A DNA stretch of 64,000 nt from Erodium maritimum (GCA_963921825.1 OY997593.1:58388039-58452038), one strand, 5' to 3'; shown: positions 10,801 through 23,594, numbered from the stretch's first letter. Notes: generated from the letters alone by a model not told the origin. Translations and numbers: made by a program.

Positions 10801-13800
10801 GCGTTGCAGTCTGGAGGAGGCATTCATGAGTTTTCTGATTCTCAATTCGGTGAGTGTTATTAGCTATCTCCACAATATACATAGTGTCTATAACTTCCTT
10901 TTTTGAAGCCAATAGTGTATATAGCTCGATTGAGCCAGTTGAAATAAAATCCGTAAATTGTTGAAGTTCAGTCTAACATTTTTAGGTGAGAGAAAAGTGA
11001 AGCCCAGGCTTGATCCTAACTCAACTACAAAGGTTGAGCTCTTAATATGGGACCCCTTCAACATATAAATTGAATGTACGAGGTCCTATTATTGCAAAAG
11101 ATACAATGCATGAGACTCTGATCTAGCCTTTAAGTTTGATCATGGTTAGGAGATCTTTATTTTCATCGTGGCTAAAGAAAATCACCCCTGGACTTTTGGA
11201 TATGACTAGTACGCATTTGTGGATCTCAGAAGTTGCCTAGTCGAGCTTTTACTGAGAAATTTGGTTTTGTTGAAGTATAAAGTCGTACGTGGATTAAAAA
11301 AAATTAAAGAAAAAAGAGTTACATATAAAGTGAAAGGACTAACTTAACTACTAGGTTGGTCCTTTAGTTGTGGAAGTACAGTCCTACATGTGAAGGAAGT
11401 GTTGAAGTCTAAAGTCCCACATCAAATAAAAATAGTTGCATATAAAAGAAAAGGGTGAACCCAATTGATAGTCCAATCTTTTCATTGTGGAGTATGACAT
11501 GATATATGTAGTCTGCTATAAAATTCTTCAGGTTTTACTAATGTTATTCTGACAGTAAAGCATCTAAACATTAAAGCATGTATGAAGTCACTTTAAATTT
11601 AAACGGTTTCTGCTTAGTCGTGATAATAACTATCATCTTAAAATGGCTATTTTGTTAGAATTTGTGAAGCATGTCTCTATGCATGCAGTATAATTTATCA
11701 AGACAATGACGATTACTAAAAATGCTGATGTTATCCAGGACATGTTTTTGCATTTGGAGATTCCAGAACTACAGCGATTGCAAATATGATTATTGGGCTG
11801 AAAGAAATTCAAATTCGGGGAGAAATACGTACCAATGTTGATTACATAATCAATCTCTTAGATGTATGTAAACTTTTCATACTTTTACAAGCGGGTCAAA
11901 TTTTATATCTTTCTTCAATTCCCTCAACAATAAAATTTAACAGATTTTAATTCTAGTGAAGATTCCTGCAGGCTTCAGATTATAGAGACAACATAATCCA
12001 CACGGGTTGGTTGGACAGCGGGATTGCAAAACGAGTTAGAGCAGAAAGCCCCCCTTGGTATCTCTCTGCTATTGGAGGGGCTCTGTTCGTAAGTTCACAA
12101 CTTCAAATTTTATTTCCTAGTTTCTTAACTCTGAAGGTTTATTTTTTGGTGCATGTGTACATCACATAAAACATTATAAATTCATTGACCTCAGAAAGCA
12201 TCAGCTAGCAATGCAGCTATGGTTTCAGATTACGTTGGTTATCTTGAAAAGGACCAAATCCCTCCAAAGGTAGTGTAGCAAAGAATGCTGGATTAAGATT
12301 TGCCATGTTGACATTCCATAATATTGATACTAGTCCATTCTTGTTGCAGCACTTATCTCTTGTTTATTCTGAAACGTCTTTGAATATTGAAGGAAGCCAA
12401 TACACAGTTAAGTATTACAATGCCATTCATAAGAACACTAACCTCTTTCTTTTGGTATTAAGATCATTTGCATAATTTTGGAATACGGGGTCGATTTCTG
12501 TGCTGCTAACATTCTAGAATGTTTTTTAGATTGATATTGTAAGGGGAGGACCAGGAAACTATAAATTGAGGATGAATGGATCAGAGGTTGAAGCAGAGAT
12601 TCATACTTTATGTGCTGGGGGTTTACTGATGCAGGCAAGCATTTGTCACTATATTGCAGTAATGTTTATTCATCGAAGTTTTCACACTTTCAGTAGTATT
12701 CTTTACCTTATATTTGGTTTTACACTAGTTTTATTTTAGGCAATTTTTTATATGTGTACCAAGACTTGGAACAAAGACCTTGCTTAATGTTATATCAAAG
12801 AAGTTGCAAATAAGCAATTGATATTATGTCAAGTATATATTTATTTGTTATAAGTGCATGAGTTATCGTCAAAGTAGTAACTTTTATTTTAGTATTAAGT
12901 ATTAACTTAGACCTGTTGGTTGGAAGATGGACCGTTATGCCTGCTTGTATTTACCATTTCCCTTTACACCTTCACTTCCATAGACACGTTCTAAAATTTC
13001 CTTGGTTATTTTAACTTTCTTTGTTATCCTTGGTTATTTTAACTTTCTTTGTTATGTTGGGTTGGTTCTTGTAAATAGTATAAACATGCAACATGAAAAT
13101 GGCTTCTGGGGTTAAGACATCCAATTCTCTGCCACTGTCTGACTGGATATTTTTATAAACAACACTCATGCTACCTTAATAGGTTCAACTTCTCATATTT
13201 TGCTAGACAACTTTCTCTATTTCTTAATCCCTTCATGAAGGTTGGTGATTTAACTGAGATACTAAGGAAGTGCGTTTGGCATTAAAATGCTGTTATTTAT
13301 CATGTTACAGTTGGGCAGAAACAGTCATGTTATGTATGCAGAAGAAGACGTAGCTGGAACTCGACTTCTTATCGATGAAAGGAGTAAGTTGCTACAGGTA
13401 TATTCTACAACCAGACAATTATTTTCATCGATTTGATATCTCATTATAACAGGCTGAGATGGGTTATATCTCTTGTATTAGAATCATCATGATCCATCAA
13501 AGTTAATTGCTGAGACCCCATGCAAACTGCTGAGGTATTTGGTTTCAGACCGTAGTCATATAGAGGCTGACTTGCCATATGCAGAGGTTGAGGTTATGAA
13601 GATGTGTATGCCTCTTCGCTCTCCTGCTTCTGGTGTCATCCTATTTAAAATGTCCGTAGGTCAAGCAGTGCAGGTAAACCATGCCAAAGGTACAACTTTT
13701 TAGCATTCTATTCCTTGCACCAGTTTATTCACCTTCCTTTTCTTGCTAGGCTGGGGAGCTTATAGCCAGGCTTGAGCTGGATGATCCTTCAGCTATAACA

Positions 13801-16800
13801 AAAGCAGAACCTTTCCATGGAAGCTTTCCGATCTTGGGACCCCCTACTACAATTTCTGATAAAGTTCATCACAGATGTGCTGCAAGTCTAAACGCAGCCC
13901 AAATGATTCTTGCAGGTTATGAGCGTAATATTGATGAAGTAAGTTCTCTTGTCCTGTATGATCTTTGAAAAGTGAAGACTTAATTTCATTAAGTACTAAG
14001 TATATGTTACGTGCCTCGCCAATGGATCTCGTTATGGCACCTTGGTATGACTTCAGATCAAGGGTTCGTTGGTACGAATCCTTGTTCTTTCGCCCAATGG
14101 TGTAGGAGTATGAGCTCAGGGGTAGGGAACTCAAAGACCTCGGTAGAGAACTAATAGATAGTTAATAAATTCTCAATGCTTTATTCATAAACCCTCTCTG
14201 GTATATATAGCCAGAGAGCTTTCCTCAACAACCCAATTCATAATTCAACAATAATTCCAAACTACCCAAAGTTCCCAAATCCTAATACAACTGAAATTAA
14301 GAAAGCCATTAAAACATGAAACAATTAAATCGGCTAAGGAACCGATTCTGCAGCAGGGACGTGCGATCCCTTTTCCCCCTTGCTTGCGCGCCACTTCTTC
14401 CTTGTATATATGAGGCCTTTGAACCGGCCCACGGGGCCCATAACATCACTCCCCCCGTCCAAATAGCGCTTGACCTCAAGTGCAAATGAAGGAAAAGACT
14501 CTATCATCTCATGTGCAAGCTCCCAAGAAGCCTCTGCAGGTGATTTGGTCGACCAATGGATCAAGACTTCGGGCTGCCCTTCCTTCGTGCGTATATCCAA
14601 CACTGCAAGTGGTACTGGTGGGGCGATCGATCATGCAGGGTCATAACATATTGGTATCAGAGCCAAGCGTTATGGAGCCACCGAAGTCATTAGAACAAAA
14701 GTTCGATGAATTTTTTGCAAGGTATGTTGCTGATCGGGAGTCAGATGAGTAGTTCAGAGCCCAAATTCAGGAGCTGGCGGTGCAGGTTCGGGCGCTGTCC
14801 AAACCGGCGCCAGTCACGCATCAAGAGGAGAGTTCAGCCTCGATTGACCGGCGGCAAGACACTCCTACCTACACGCCTCTGGTGTCCCGTCAGGAGGACA
14901 GTTTTGTAGGTGACGTGGCTGTCCAGATAGAGTTCCTGTCTGGTACGCCTACCTACACTCCGTCGGCGCCCTGTCAGGAGGCCTATTCTACCGGTGCCTT
15001 GGCTGTCCAGATAGAGTTCCTGTCTGGTACGCCTACCTACACGCCTCCGGCGCCCTGTCAGGGGGACAGTTTTGCAACTGCTCCTAAATCAGCTAACCCA
15101 TGTGATATTCCTTATGATTCTGTATTGGAACATATTGGTATATTCATGGACATGAGCTTTTTGCAAGTTGGCCACCAGAAACATATTTTTGGAATTCTAT
15201 CGGATTTGGATGGTTCACAAGTCAGGGATCTACCACTAGCAGCTGCTGCAAATGGGAATCTAGTTCCTAAAGCTAAGATACTTTTTTGGTGGGAATTCAT
15301 CAAGGACGAGGACGGAGCTGCATACGTGACTACTAAGGACGTCGAGCCACCTGATACGCTTGAGGACAAGCGTCATGTGCAAGGGGGGAGTGATGTTACG
15401 GCCCGTACAAGGTGGACTAAACCCACCCAAGAGTGGCCGGCTAGGGTTGAGGGATTGTATTAGTTATTTCCTTTTTATTTAGGTCTTTGAGTTCAAGTAA
15501 TATTAGGAATAGGTAATTTAGATAATTACCAATTATAATTGTATTAGGGTTTTGGTTTTAGGTAACCTCTTGGCTATATATACCAAGAGAGTATTATGAA
15601 TAAATCAGACTTGAGAATTAAATAAAATACTTTGGTCTCTCCTACGAGGTCTTCGAGTTCCCTCTATAATCATGAGCTTGTATCAAAAGGTCTTCGGGTT
15701 CCCTTCTAACGAGCCCGTAGTCGGTCTCATAACGCGATCCAGAAGGCAGGGTTATAACAGTATACATACTTATAGGTACAATAGTTGAAACCTAATAGGA
15801 AACAAACTCTTGGCCTAATTTTTGGCATCTTTACCTATGGTTACATGCCTGGATTGAGTACCTATTGTATCTTAATTTGGCTGTTAAGCTTCTGACATCT
15901 ATTTCAGGTTGTTCAGAGCTTGCTCAACTGTCTAAATAGTCCTGAGCTCCCTTTCCTTCAATGGCAAGAGTCCTTTGCTGTTCTTGCTAATCGCCTTCCC
16001 AGAGATCTAAAAATTGAGGTAAGTAACTAGGTCTATTGTTTTTCTTACATGAAGAAATTGTATCTTCACATATAGACCTTTGATATATTTCTGATTTCAA
16101 TCATATAGTTGGAGTCAAAATTCAAACAGTTGAAAGGTAATTCAAGCTCCCTGAGTTTTGAGTTCCCTGCCAAAATATTGCTGGGTGTTCTTGAAGTAGG
16201 TTCCTCATCTCATTGCTCCTTTTTAAAATTCCCTTTCCTCCTATTAAGTTGAACTGCAGCTATGGTCTGTGGTTTTTGTTGCAGGCCTATCTATCATCTT
16301 GTCCTGATAAAGAGAAACAGGAGAGGCTTGTGGAACCTTTGATGAGTCTTGTGAAATCATATGAGGGTGGAAGAGACAGTCATAGCTGTGCTGTTGTCCA
16401 GTCACTTTTTGAAGAGTACCTATCTATTGAAGAATTATTCAGTGACAAAATCCAGGTAAATTTATTCAATGGAACACAATTTCTCTACAATATATATATA
16501 ATACAGATATTGTATCCTAAATATACTGGAAGCTTCTATATGTCATTTAAAAACAATCTGTGCTTCTATTAAAGCACAAGAATAATATACATATTGAATC
16601 TTGCTCCCCTTTCTTCTTTAGAGCCTTCATCTTCCTCAGAGGTTTCTTTTCCTAATCATCCTAATAAACTCTAGTGTTTCTTCCGGATATTGTTATGAAG
16701 GGAAAATACCACTTAACTACACCTAACTATGCGTGGATTTCACATGGTTACAACTTACACGTAACTATCAAATTTGTCTGGACGGTACCCCAACTTTCAA

Positions 16801-19800
16801 TAATTTTCATTTTACTGGCGTTAACTTTCCATCCAAAAAACGTAAAAGTCCATAATACTCACTCCACAGATCCTTATAAACACAAAACGGTGAAATGACT
16901 ATAATGCCCTTCACTAACTTCCAAAATTTTAAAAATGTACCATGCAAATCATTTATTTTAAATTTGATTTCATTAATTATTTTTCTATTTTTAAATTTTT
17001 TTGTTTCTGGGTTGATTTCCAAAAGTTACCCTTAAGTATTGGCCATGTGCAGAAAAATACCCTAAGTTATGGTAACTTACTGGACAAAATTTAGGCCAAA
17101 TTTTCGACATTTTTGCCTTATTGTTAATTTCTTAAAGCATGTAAATGATCTGTAGCTAATTCATGAGGCATGTAAATGATATGTGACCAATTCATAAAGG
17201 CATGTAAATGATCTGTGACCAGAAGATATTGTATCATATTGGTCACTTTTAACCTTAGTGTAGTTTTCTGCACGTGACCAATACATAAGGGTAACTTTTG
17301 AAAATTAACCATTTTTTCTTCTCAATTTTTATTTATTTTTCTTTAATTTCTAAATTTCATCTCTACAGATCCAGAAATATTTGTCTTCTCTTCAGCCCAT
17401 CATCTCCCAAAAATTCACAAAGAACTGAAGCAAGAAACTGCAAAAGCCCATTTCTACAACCAACCCCAAACATTGCAAGAACTTCCTCAGTTGCACGAAT
17501 TGATGAGGATGGAACTACAAGATAACAAATTGACTAAAGGATGTAAATAATGGAACTGCAAGAACTTCCTCAGTTGCAATGACAAATCCTACCCCAAACG
17601 TCAAAACCCCCAAAATCAAACCCCTAAAAATATGATTATAACTACAAATCAAACCCCATACGTAAAGATTTCTGTATTAAATTGACAAAAGGATGAAAAA
17701 AATGGACCTGCAAAATCTGATTTCTGCTTCGGAGTTCACAGTGGCTCTGTCTTCCTCTCCCACACCCACAGATCTTCAGGTCCTCCTTCCCGCCTTCATC
17801 ACGAACGCGTCGTTGACGAAGATGCAGGCGGGAGGTGCTTCTGGTAGCAGGTCTGGGTGAAAGCCCCTGGGACGGCAATAGGATTGATTTCTTTCCCTTG
17901 GTCAGATCGGAGATTGTGGTGGTCTGAAACTCGCCAGCGGCGTCAAAGTAGGAGAGTGTGGTGTCAGGGGCCGAATTTGCAGCGGAAGAAAAAAAGCACA
18001 GTACGGTACCGTTTGAGAAAAAGGGAAAGAAACAGGGGAAGGGGTACTTTTATCATTTTAAAAAGTTTGGGTCATGTGCTCTGCACATGACAATTTTTCG
18101 TCCAAAAACGGACGGAAAAGAGTAACGTGAAAATCGTGGAAAGTTAGCGTACCGCCCGGACAAATTTGATAGTTAGGATGTAACCATGTGAAATCCGTGC
18201 ATAGTTTAGGTGTAGTTAAGTGATATTTTCCCTATTGTAAATTCCTCTATTCGAAGTGTGAAGTTTTTCTTTATCTCATGCATTTTCTGGATGATGCTTG
18301 TTTTAAGGTATGTGTACAGCAGTGCGCTGTATGCACATCATATATTTCAGTTCTGCAGTATCTAATTTTCTGTGACTTGGTGCACAGTACATGAAATTAT
18401 TTTGGTGATTTGTCATTAAACCTAAACCTTGGTCTCTTCTTTCTTGCCATGTAGGTTACGTTGATATTTTAGTGCATTAGGGAGTTGGTCCTGCCAATAA
18501 GTTAAATGTTATTTCTTTGTTAACCTCTTCTCTAGAATTATCATCCCCAAAGTTTAGAACTTTATGTTCTGCAGGCTGATGTAATCGAACATCTTCGCGT
18601 TCAATATAAAGAAGATCCATTGAAGATTGTGGATATTGTGCTATCACATCAGGTATTAAATTGAGAATTCTAAGCTCTGTTACCTCTTAAACCCTTCTCG
18701 TTTTTTAATATGATTTTGTTAACAATTTGCAATAATTGGCATGCAGGGTGTCAAGAATAAAAATAAGTTGGTACTAAGGCTCGTGGAACAACTAGTTTAT
18801 CCCAATCCTGCACTTTACAAAGATAAACTAATTCGGTTCTCGGCGCTTAACAATACAGATTATTCTGATGTTAGTTCACTCGATTAAGTTACTCTAACTG
18901 GACATAACTGTTGGGTTATGAGTTTGTGAATTTTTGAAGTTTATGTTGATATTTTCATTTCTGGAACAAGTTTTTGATGCCAGATTTATGATGCAGTTGT
19001 TACTAAAAGTAAGACGACTGTTGGGACGAATCAAGTTAAGTGAACTTGGCTCCATCATTATTGGAAGCTTTTCTGAACTGGAGATGTTTATAGTGGATGA
19101 TGACAATGTGGATACTCCAAAGAGGAAAAGTATCATTGATGAACGAATGGAGGATCATGTGAATGCTCCTGTAGCAGTGGAAGATGCTCTTGTTGACCTA
19201 TTTGATAACGGTGACCCCACCCTTCAAAGACGTGTTGTAGAGACATACATACGTAGACTATATCAGGTACTATAGTTCTAAGTTCAAACTCTTATAGTTC
19301 TTATTTTACATTTTAACTATCATTTTCTAATGAAAATTGTTCTGTCATCAGCCCTGTCTTGTAAAGGGGAGTGTCAGGATGCAAAGGCACAGAGCTACTC
19401 TTATTGCTACATGGGAATTCTTTGAAGAACATGCTGAAAGAAGGAATGTATCTTTAGATTTAACAGCTCCCAAGCAATTGGTTAAGAGGCACAGCGATAA
19501 GAAATGGGGAGCAATGATTGTAATAAACTCAATGCAAGTCTTGCCATCCATGATTGTTGTGGCTGTGAGGGAAGCAACCAATAATCTTTCTGAAGCAATT
19601 CCACATGGATCTACAGATCTGGCCAGCTATGGTAATACGTTGCATGTTGCTTTGATTGGTGACAATAATCCAATGGGCACACTATTGAATAGGTATGAAT
19701 GTATCTCTGTCATATATATGACGTCACCGGATCTTATATGACTCATATTCACCTTGATGTACTCCATTTCTGATAAGGCTACTCATAGCTCGACCAAGCT

Positions 19801-22800
19801 TCTAACTGTGCTTTTCTTTTTACCTCTTACTTTAAGCATTCCTTGTAATCATTTTTCTATTTGATTCTTGCAGTGGTGATGAGGATCAGGCTCAAGAGAG
19901 AATGAGCAAGTTGGCCAAAATACTCAAAGAGCAAGAACTAGGCTCCAGCTTGCGCACTGTAGGTGTTGGGGTTATTAGTTGTATCATACAGAGGGGTGAA
20001 GGACGCCCCCCTATGAGGCATTCCTTTCATTGGTCAACAGAAAAGCTATATTTTGAGGAAGAGCCTCTGTTGCGTCATTTGGAACCTCCTCTGTCGAATT
20101 ATCTGGAACTGGTTTGTTATTGCTAATTCCTGTTTACTCTGAAAATAAATATGCAAAAAAATGGTAAGATAACTGTCCTATAATCTGTATTTCATTCATA
20201 TTTGTTTGCTTTCAGGACAAACTTAAAGGCTATGAGAATATACAGTGTATTCCATCCCAAGACCGTCAGTGGCACATTTATGCTGCTGTGGACAAGCCAC
20301 TATGCATACAGAGGATGTTTCTTAGAACACTTGTGAGGCAGCCAACCAATGAAATTGCGTATCACAATCAGGGAAAGGAAACTACATGTGCACAACAGGC
20401 TATGTCTTTTACTTCACAGAGCATTTTGGTATCTTTAAGGAGTGCAATGAATGAACTAGAACTTCATGCTCACAGTGCCACAGTCAAGTGGGACCATGCT
20501 CATATATATCTATATATCACTCACGAGCAACAAATGGATGATCTTGTTCCCTATCCAAAGTAACTTCTATGTACCTGTACCTTACCCTTTCCTGTTGGAT
20601 GATCTTCTAAATATCCTCCACTAGGTCTTACATTTGAGGCGTTTGTAGGAAAGTTGATGTAAAAACTGGACAAGAAGAAAGTGTAGTAGAGGCAATCTTG
20701 GAAGACATAGCACGTGATATCCATGCATCTACTGGTGTAAGAATGCACATGTTAGGGATTGGTGAGTGGGAAATGAAGTTTTGGCTGACATCATCTGGGC
20801 AGGCCAATGGTGCTTGGAGGACTGTTGTAACTAATGTGACTGGTCATGCCTTCACTGTACATGTAAGTTTGTTACATATTTATTTGTGTTCAAATATGAG
20901 GATACTTCAATGTGGTTGCAATGAGAAACTTCACTGCTTGTACAGTATTCAAGTATCATTGAAATATAACATCTAAATCTCAGTGGATATAACTCATGAT
21001 ATATTAGTGAAGATGTGTAACAAAATCAGGACTATCTTTATTGTTGCTCAATGTAACATTCAGATTTACCGAGAGATCAAGGACACCAGCAAAAATGGAG
21101 TTATCAACCATTCAGTCTCAGCAAGTAGTCCTCTGCATGGTTTACCCATAAATGCACGTTATCAGAGTCTAGGAGTTCTTGATCAGAAACGTCTTTTGGC
21201 CAGAAGAAACAACACCACTTACTGCTACGATTTCCCATTGGTGAGCAACATGTTGTTTACAGTTATGTGTTTCTTTATATTATTGATAAACTCTCAAATG
21301 TGAATCATCAACCTTACTCCATGGGTGTGTCTGTGCGCCTGTTAAGTTACCTAAGTATAGTATCTCACAGAGAATAAAAATAAAAAGAAAAAAAACGTTT
21401 TTTTATTGTGGAAAGAAAAAAAAACAGTTATAGGCAAAAGTCACACCCAACTATAAAGGTTGACCTTTTAGTTCTTGATCTCAACCCGATATATGTAACA
21501 TGATTTACCAAATTAAATTCTTGAGAAATCTGCTTTCAGGTATTTGAAACAGCATTGGAAAATGCATGGTCTCAGTTCCCTGGTATTAGCAGACCCAAGG
21601 ATAAAGCTCTACTTAAACTTACAGAGCTTGTATTCACTGATCCAGAAGGTAACTTAGGAACTCCTCTTGTTCCTATCGAACGTCAACCTGGTCTTAATGA
21701 TGTTGGCATGGTTGGGTGGTCCATGGAAATGTCAACACCTGAGTTTCCTTCTGGAAGAACAATTTTGGTTGTAGCAAATGATGTGACCTTCAAAGCTGGA
21801 TCTTTTGGCCCGAGAGAGAATGTGTTCTTCCATGCAGTAACCAATCTCGCTTGCAATAATAAATTGCCTCTAATTTACTTGGCAGCCAACTCTGGTGCTC
21901 GTCTTGGGGTGGCTGAGGAAGTCAAAGCATGTTTTAAAGTTGGTTGGTCTGATGATTCGAACCCGGATTCTGGTTTTCAGTATATATATCTAACCCCTGA
22001 AGACTATGCTCAGATAAGATCATCCGTGATAGCACATAAATTAAAGCTGTCTAGTGGAGAAACTAGATGGGTTATAGACACCATTGTGGGTAAGGAAGAT
22101 GGACTGGGAGTTGAGAACCTTACCAAAATAGGGGCCGTATCAGAGGCATATTCAAGAGCATACAAGGAAACTTTCACATTGACATATGTGACTGGCAGAG
22201 CTATTGGCATAGGTGCTTATCTTGCTCGATTTGGAATGCGATGCATTCAAAGGATCGATCAGCCCATTATTCTTACTGGTTTCTCTGCTTTGAACAAGCT
22301 TCTTGGGAGGGAAGTATACAGCTCCCACATGCAACTTGGCGGACCAAAAATCATGGGAACAAATGGGGTTGTTCATCTCACAGTTTCAGATGATCTTGAA
22401 GGTGCATCGGCGATTCTCAAGTGGCTGAGTTATATTCCTCCATGTGCTGGTGGTGCTCTCCCTGTTTTGCATCCTAATGATCTCCCAGAAAGGCCCGTTG
22501 GGTACATACCCGAACACTCATGTGATCCTCGTGCTGCCATAGCTGGCGCGCTAGACAGTAGAGGTGAATGGGCGGGGGGTATTTTTGACAGAGATAGCTT
22601 TGTTGAGACACTAGAGGGATGGGCAAGGACATGTGTTACAGGAAGGGCAAGGCTTGGAGGAATTCCTATAGGGATAGTGGCAGTTGAGACTCAGACGGTG
22701 ACGCAAGTCATCCCTGCTGACCCGGGGCAGGTTGGTTCCCAACTAAGGGTTATCCCTCGAGCTGGGCAAGTCTGGTTTCCTGACTCTGCAACGAAAACAG

Positions 22801-23594
22801 CTCAAGCAGTGATGGATTTCAACAGGGAAGGGCTTCCGCTATTCATTCTCGCCAACTGGAGAGGCTTTTCAGGAGGGCAGGGGGATCTTTATGAAGGGGT
22901 CCTTCAGGCTGGTTCCACCATTGTTGAGAACCTCAGAAACTACAAGCAGCCTGTTATAGTGTACATACCCATAATGGGGGAGCTCCGCGGTGGAGCCTGG
23001 GTGGTTATTGACAGTCAGATAAACTCAGAGCATATCGAAATGTATGCTGACCCGACAGCCAAAGGTAGTGTTCTGGAACCGGAGGGGATGATAGAGATAA
23101 AGTTCAGGAAAAAAGATCTCCTGGAATGCATGGGTAGGCTTGACCAGGACCTTGTCAGGTTGAAGGCAAAGCTAAAGGAAGCCACTTGTGAATCTCTGCA
23201 GGAGCAAATAAGAGCACGAGAGAAGCAGCTTTTGCCTGTTTATACTGAGATTGCAACCAGATTTGCAGCTCTGCATGATACCTCCCAGAGGATGGCTGTG
23301 AAAGGAGTGATCAGGCAAGTTGTTGAGTGGGCCACTTCCAGGTATTACTTCTGCAAAAGACTGCGTCGGAGAATGGGCGAAGAGTCTCTCATCAAAACAA
23401 TAAGAGACGCTGGTGGTGATGAGCTGTCACGGTTATCTGCAAAGGACCTGATGAGAAGATGGTTTCTAAGTTGCAGTGTGGCACAAGGAAGAGAAGACGT
23501 TTGGGAAGACGATGAAGCTTTCTTTACATGGAAAGATGATCCGTGTAATTACCAACAACAACTTGAAGAGCTGGTTGAATCCAGAAATCGGTAA
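7895..23594 (+). CDS. ACC1: Homomeric acetyl-CoA carboxylase, copy 2 (30 exons; altered biotin-carboxylase site, shortened C-terminus)
   Basis: Multidomain ACCase: biotin carboxylase (BC, ~1-600), biotin carrier (K722 in EVMKM), central region, carboxyltransferase (~1528-2160). Exons: 7895-8269, 8702-8908, 8982-9143, 9348-9440, 9524-9619, 9717-9890, 10209-10302, 10411-10598, 10678-10728, 10810-10849, 11739-11863, 11972-12088, 12195-12269, 12350-12406, 12530-12634, 13311-13397, 13482-13673, 13750-13938, 15908-16018, 16109-16195, 16285-16455, 18575-18652, 18747-18869, 18997-19266, 19352-19692, 19874-20111, 20216-20559, 20649-20862, 21064-21240, 21540-23594. All junctions keep frame, giving ~2,211 aa. 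No transit peptide is evident, suggesting the cytosolic form. Seen in BC: the nucleotide-loop GGGGKG is GGDGKG (D242), SRDCS is SQDCS (Q301), and ELNPRLQVEH reads [10 protein letters not shown] (I365, H367, Q371). The C-terminus ends VESRNR, ~40 residues before copy 1. The carboxyltransferase [11 protein letters not shown] and [10 protein letters not shown] motifs are intact. Whether the protein is active is uncertain. Confidence 0.93.
12635..13310 (+). other. GC-AG intron of ACCase copy 2
   Basis: The exon encoding GGLLMQ ends ATGCAG and is followed by GCAAGC; the next exon ([12 protein letters not shown]) begins after TTACAG at 13311. Family alignment leaves no alternative GT donor, so this intron uses the minor GC-AG class. 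Confidence 0.8.
13000..13055. repeat. 28-bp direct tandem duplication in intron
   Basis: Two identical adjacent copies of a 28-bp unit (starts CCTTGGTTATTTTAAC) at 13000-13027 and 13028-13055. Confidence 0.85.
14005..14445 (-). repeat. LTR (left, minus orientation) of chimeric element
   Basis: Read on the minus strand it starts TGTTATGGGCCC after the purine-rich GGGGGGAGTGA and ends GTAACA. It contains GGCTATATATACC (TATA) and a GAATAAA signal, as does the right LTR, but overall the two differ in length (441 against 366 bp) and much of their sequence. Confidence 0.7.
14446..14631 (-). pseudogene. 3' end of Ty3/gypsy pol (chromodomain tail)
   Basis: On the minus strand the frame reads [15 protein letters not shown], then [18 protein letters not shown] and [13 protein letters not shown], running into the LTR. 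This is the chromodomain-like end of a gypsy (chromovirus) polyprotein. Everything upstream in pol is missing. Confidence 0.65.
14652..14664 (+). other. LTR-retrotransposon primer-binding site
   Basis: TGGTATCAGAGCC, complementary to the 3' end of initiator methionine tRNA. It lies 3 nt after a TCATAACA end (to 14648) that matches the end of the right LTR, so only ~25 bp of the cognate 5' LTR survive. Confidence 0.75.
14672..15463 (+). pseudogene. Deleted retrotransposon internal region (gag-like start, pol tail)
   Basis: An ATG soon after the primer-binding site starts [15 protein letters not shown] and stops at 14752. A second open stretch (14780-15463) has a repeated block ([14 protein letters not shown], two copies, with a third TPTYTP). 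It ends [13 protein letters not shown], the typical tail of gypsy pol, at the polypurine tract. No protease, reverse transcriptase or integrase is present: a non-autonomous remnant. Confidence 0.6.
15394..15759 (+). repeat. LTR (right, plus orientation) of chimeric element
   Basis: Begins TGTTACGG directly after the purine tract AAGGGGGGAGTGA and ends TTATAACA. It contains a TATA stretch (GGCTATATATACC). Confidence 0.75.
16691..18241. mobile_element. Non-autonomous long-TIR DNA element (Mutator-like) in ACCase intron
   Basis: 16700 begins GGGAAAATACCACTTAAC and 18232 ends with its inverted counterpart (…GTGATATTTTCCC). The two ends are inverted repeats over about 110 bp with a few mismatches and small gaps. 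The 9 bp outside each end are TGTTATGAA and TATTGTAAA, equal at 6 of 9 positions with only transitions between them; this fits an old 9-bp Mutator-type target duplication. No transposase is present. The interior carries a nested inverted repeat and a G/C-rich stretch (17740-18000) that could be captured sequence. Confidence 0.65.
17010..17310. repeat. Nested palindromic MITE-like repeat with internal tandem copies
   Basis: The outer ~45 bp (TTTCCAAAAGTTACCCTTAAG... at left) recur inverted at the right (...CATAAGGGTAACTTTTGAAAA), so the unit could fold into one long hairpin. Inside, about three copies of a ~33-bp unit with core CATGTAAATGATCTGT occur at 17137-17222. Confidence 0.65.

Larger units (their letters stand above)
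14000..15764. mobile_element. Chimeric Ty3/gypsy-type insertion with inverted, diverged LTRs, in an ACCase intron
   Basis: The unit 14005-15759 lies between identical 5-bp duplications GTATA (14000-14004 and 15760-15764). Its left end is an LTR on the minus strand (14005-14445). Its right end is an LTR on the plus strand (15394-15759). Each half has its own inward polypurine tract next to the LTR. The left half contains a minus-strand chromodomain tail. The right half contains the last bases of a 5' LTR, a primer-binding site and a plus-strand gag/pol relic. A standard LTR element has direct, not inverted, LTRs, so this is a rearranged product of two related elements that shares a single insertion event. 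It sits between exons ending 13938 and starting 15908 and appears spliced out. Confidence 0.75.
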
